Source: Spirosoma linguale DSM 74 (GTDB lineage: Bacteria; Bacteroidota; Bacteroidia; Cytophagales; Spirosomataceae). Taken from it: 64,000 nucleotides of DNA. The notes under the pieces are model-generated. The model saw only the letters and a program-made list of their open reading frames with translations. It searched no databases and was not told the origin of the DNA. The stretch is taken from the NCBI GenBank assembly GCA_000024525.1, contig CP001769.1, positions 5,241,001 through 5,305,000 on the forward strand. The letters run 5' to 3'. Of the stretch, positions 62,863-64,000 are shown piece by piece (the first letter of the stretch is position 1; every line of letters starts with the position of its first letter). Both the position numbers and the translations under genes were made by a program.

Positions 62863-63649
62863 AAATACTATCTGCTGTTCTATTACGTATCCGCGTCAGG
62901 TCCGTCTTAGATAACTGTATGCGCGTCAGGAAATTAGATCAAACTACCAGACTATATAAACGTTTCGATTTATCTTACACTAATTTTTTTGAATAAAGTT
63001 GAACAAAAACACCTTTCCTCTATCTCAACAAACTATTAATCTATTCAAACAAATTAGAAACAACTGTTATGATGCATTTTAAGAAAAACTTAAACTTAAA
63101 AAAGAAAATCAACTATCCAAAAAAGCGCCTTATCCTTATGAATATGCGCTCAACAACATCTCTTTTAAATAATTATATCCTATGCATTGTCAAAAACAAT
63201 ACGACTAAAGCCACGATCTCTTCTGCAACGATCAGTCAGGCGAGCAATTTTTATAGTTAACAGAACATAAAGGCGGTGGCCTCGTTTAAAAACCAGAGCC
63301 TTACTTATACGAATTAGTACGCCACCAGTAGTAACTACGTATCTATACTTTGTATATAGCCCATTGCCTAATCACCATAAGTTTGTATACTTAAAAATAC
63401 TAATAGTTTTTTGCGAAATGGTTCTTAAGACCGTCAGAAAATCAGTAAAGTTCTTTACATATACATCCCCCGCCTTTTCACACGCTTACCTAGGCTAATT
63501 CTTCCGGAAGGATACTTATGAACAAGTACGTTGTCGTACGATAAGTATCTGAAAAAAGGTATAATAAAACGACCGTATAACACAAAGAATAAAGCTTATT
63601 CTGGATATATTTGATTGAAAAAGTTGGCTCAACAACACGTATAAAATAT
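62863..63649. other. A+T-rich gene-poor stretch
   Basis: These 787 bases are much richer in A+T than the rest of the window. A 63-codon frame at 63069-63260 (Lys/Asn-rich, low complexity) and an 81-codon minus-strand frame at 63490-63735, which runs into the next gene, are not accepted. No strong hairpin was seen. The far end holds a candidate promoter for the receiver gene. Confidence 0.5.
63606..63613 (+). promoter_or_regulatory. Candidate -7 promoter element for the receiver gene
   Basis: TATATTTG fits TAnnTTTG and lies 36 bases before the ATG at 63650. No matching -33 TTTG was found. Confidence 0.35.
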
Positions 63650-64000
63650 ATGGCTAAGCTACCTGGCACACGACGTCGCAAAGTACCCAGAATTCCTATT
63701 TTAGTCATAGAAGATAATGCAGACCATTGGCTCATTATTCGCTCTGCACTCTCTCAGTGCTTTCCGGAAGTAGAGCCTTTGTGGATGAATAATACATCTC
63801 AGGTAATTAACCATTTAAATACCTGTGTATCGACGGAGAAAGAGTTACCCAGGCTTATCCTTACAGATTTGTACCTGCCTCGCCGGGAAGATGGTTTCTT
63901 ACTTTTGGAATCCCTAAAAAATCACGTTGTTTTTCGGCAGCTTCCCGTTGTTGTGCTAAGCAATTCTGAAGACCGAAAAGATATTGAGCAAGCCTACACA
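63650..64000 (+). CDS. Response regulator receiver-domain protein (partial, runs off the window)
   Basis: The ATG at 63650 opens a frame of 117 codons that is still open at the window end. It encodes a receiver domain: IPILVIEDNADHWLIIRSAL (acidic pocket Glu21-Asp22), phospho-acceptor Asp73 in LILTDLYLPRREDG, and VVVLSNSEDRKDIEQAY (Ser/Thr switch region). The LPRREDGFLLL style is that of small single-domain Rcp1-like regulators in Bacteroidota. The conserved Lys and any output domain lie outside the window. Confidence 0.88.
   Translation, partial: MAKLPGTRRRKVPRIPILVIEDNADHWLIIRSALSQCFPEVEPLWMNNTSQVINHLNTCVSTEKELPRLILTDLYLPRREDGFLLLESLKNHVVFRQLPVVVLSNSEDRKDIEQAYT

Noticed and set aside
63069..63260. 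63-codon Lys/Asn-rich frame
   Set aside because: Low complexity in A+T-rich DNA; likely chance.

Overview
The window is chromosomal DNA from a member of the Bacteroidota, most likely a Spirosoma-like cytophagale. The signs are two secreted proteins with C-terminal type IX secretion (T9SS) sorting domains, LytTR regulators without partners, a seven-helix membrane AraC-type regulator, a HisKA_2 kinase with TPR repeats, candidate TAnnTTTG promoter elements, and weak Shine-Dalgarno sites (murF is an exception). The genus is an inference from gene style; no rRNA or tRNA gene was seen.

Region 1 (1-15 kb) opens with the tail of a histidine kinase. A stress/metabolism run follows (royal-jelly-like protein, ring-cleaving VOC dioxygenase, Dps). 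Then come a TPR histidine kinase convergent with a large sigma-54 response regulator, two AraC-type regulators, a YceI protein and a T9SS-exported FG-GAP protein. Region 2 (14.5-30.5 kb) is mixed housekeeping and cell-surface metabolism: MurF, an SGNH hydrolase, a GH20 hexosaminidase, S-adenosylhomocysteinase, a 5'-nucleotidase split into two genes, a large catalase, and a protein of unknown family carrying a plausible His-Asp-Gln-Cys cysteine-protease-like signature. Region 3 (31-39.5 kb) holds a 1236-residue secreted beta-helix/PA14/NPCBM protein, a membrane protein with an Ig-like head, a LytTR regulator, a glycosyltransferase and a beta-helix lipoprotein.

Region 4 (40.2-61.8 kb) is a tightly packed exopolysaccharide locus of 17 co-directional genes. 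It encodes the export lipoprotein (Wza-like), tyrosine kinase/co-polymerase (Wzc-like), initiating sugar-phosphate transferase, GT26 transferase, a GDP-mannose 3,5-epimerase homologue with a cupin, a flippase (Wzx-like), a polymerase (Wzy-like), two GT2 and four GT4 transferases, an aldo/keto reductase translationally coupled to a GMC oxidoreductase, a GT-C membrane transferase and a terminal IPT/TIG lipoprotein. LytTR regulators lie on both sides (36.3 and 62.0 kb). The second has the unusual order LytTR then receiver, and the receiver is degenerate. The window ends inside a response-regulator receiver gene.

The most unusual non-coding signal is a series of long, nearly perfect inverted repeats between genes from 11 to 31 kb. 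Their arms run from 19 to 52 bp, each with its own sequence, and most sit just downstream of a gene. None was found inside the polysaccharide locus.
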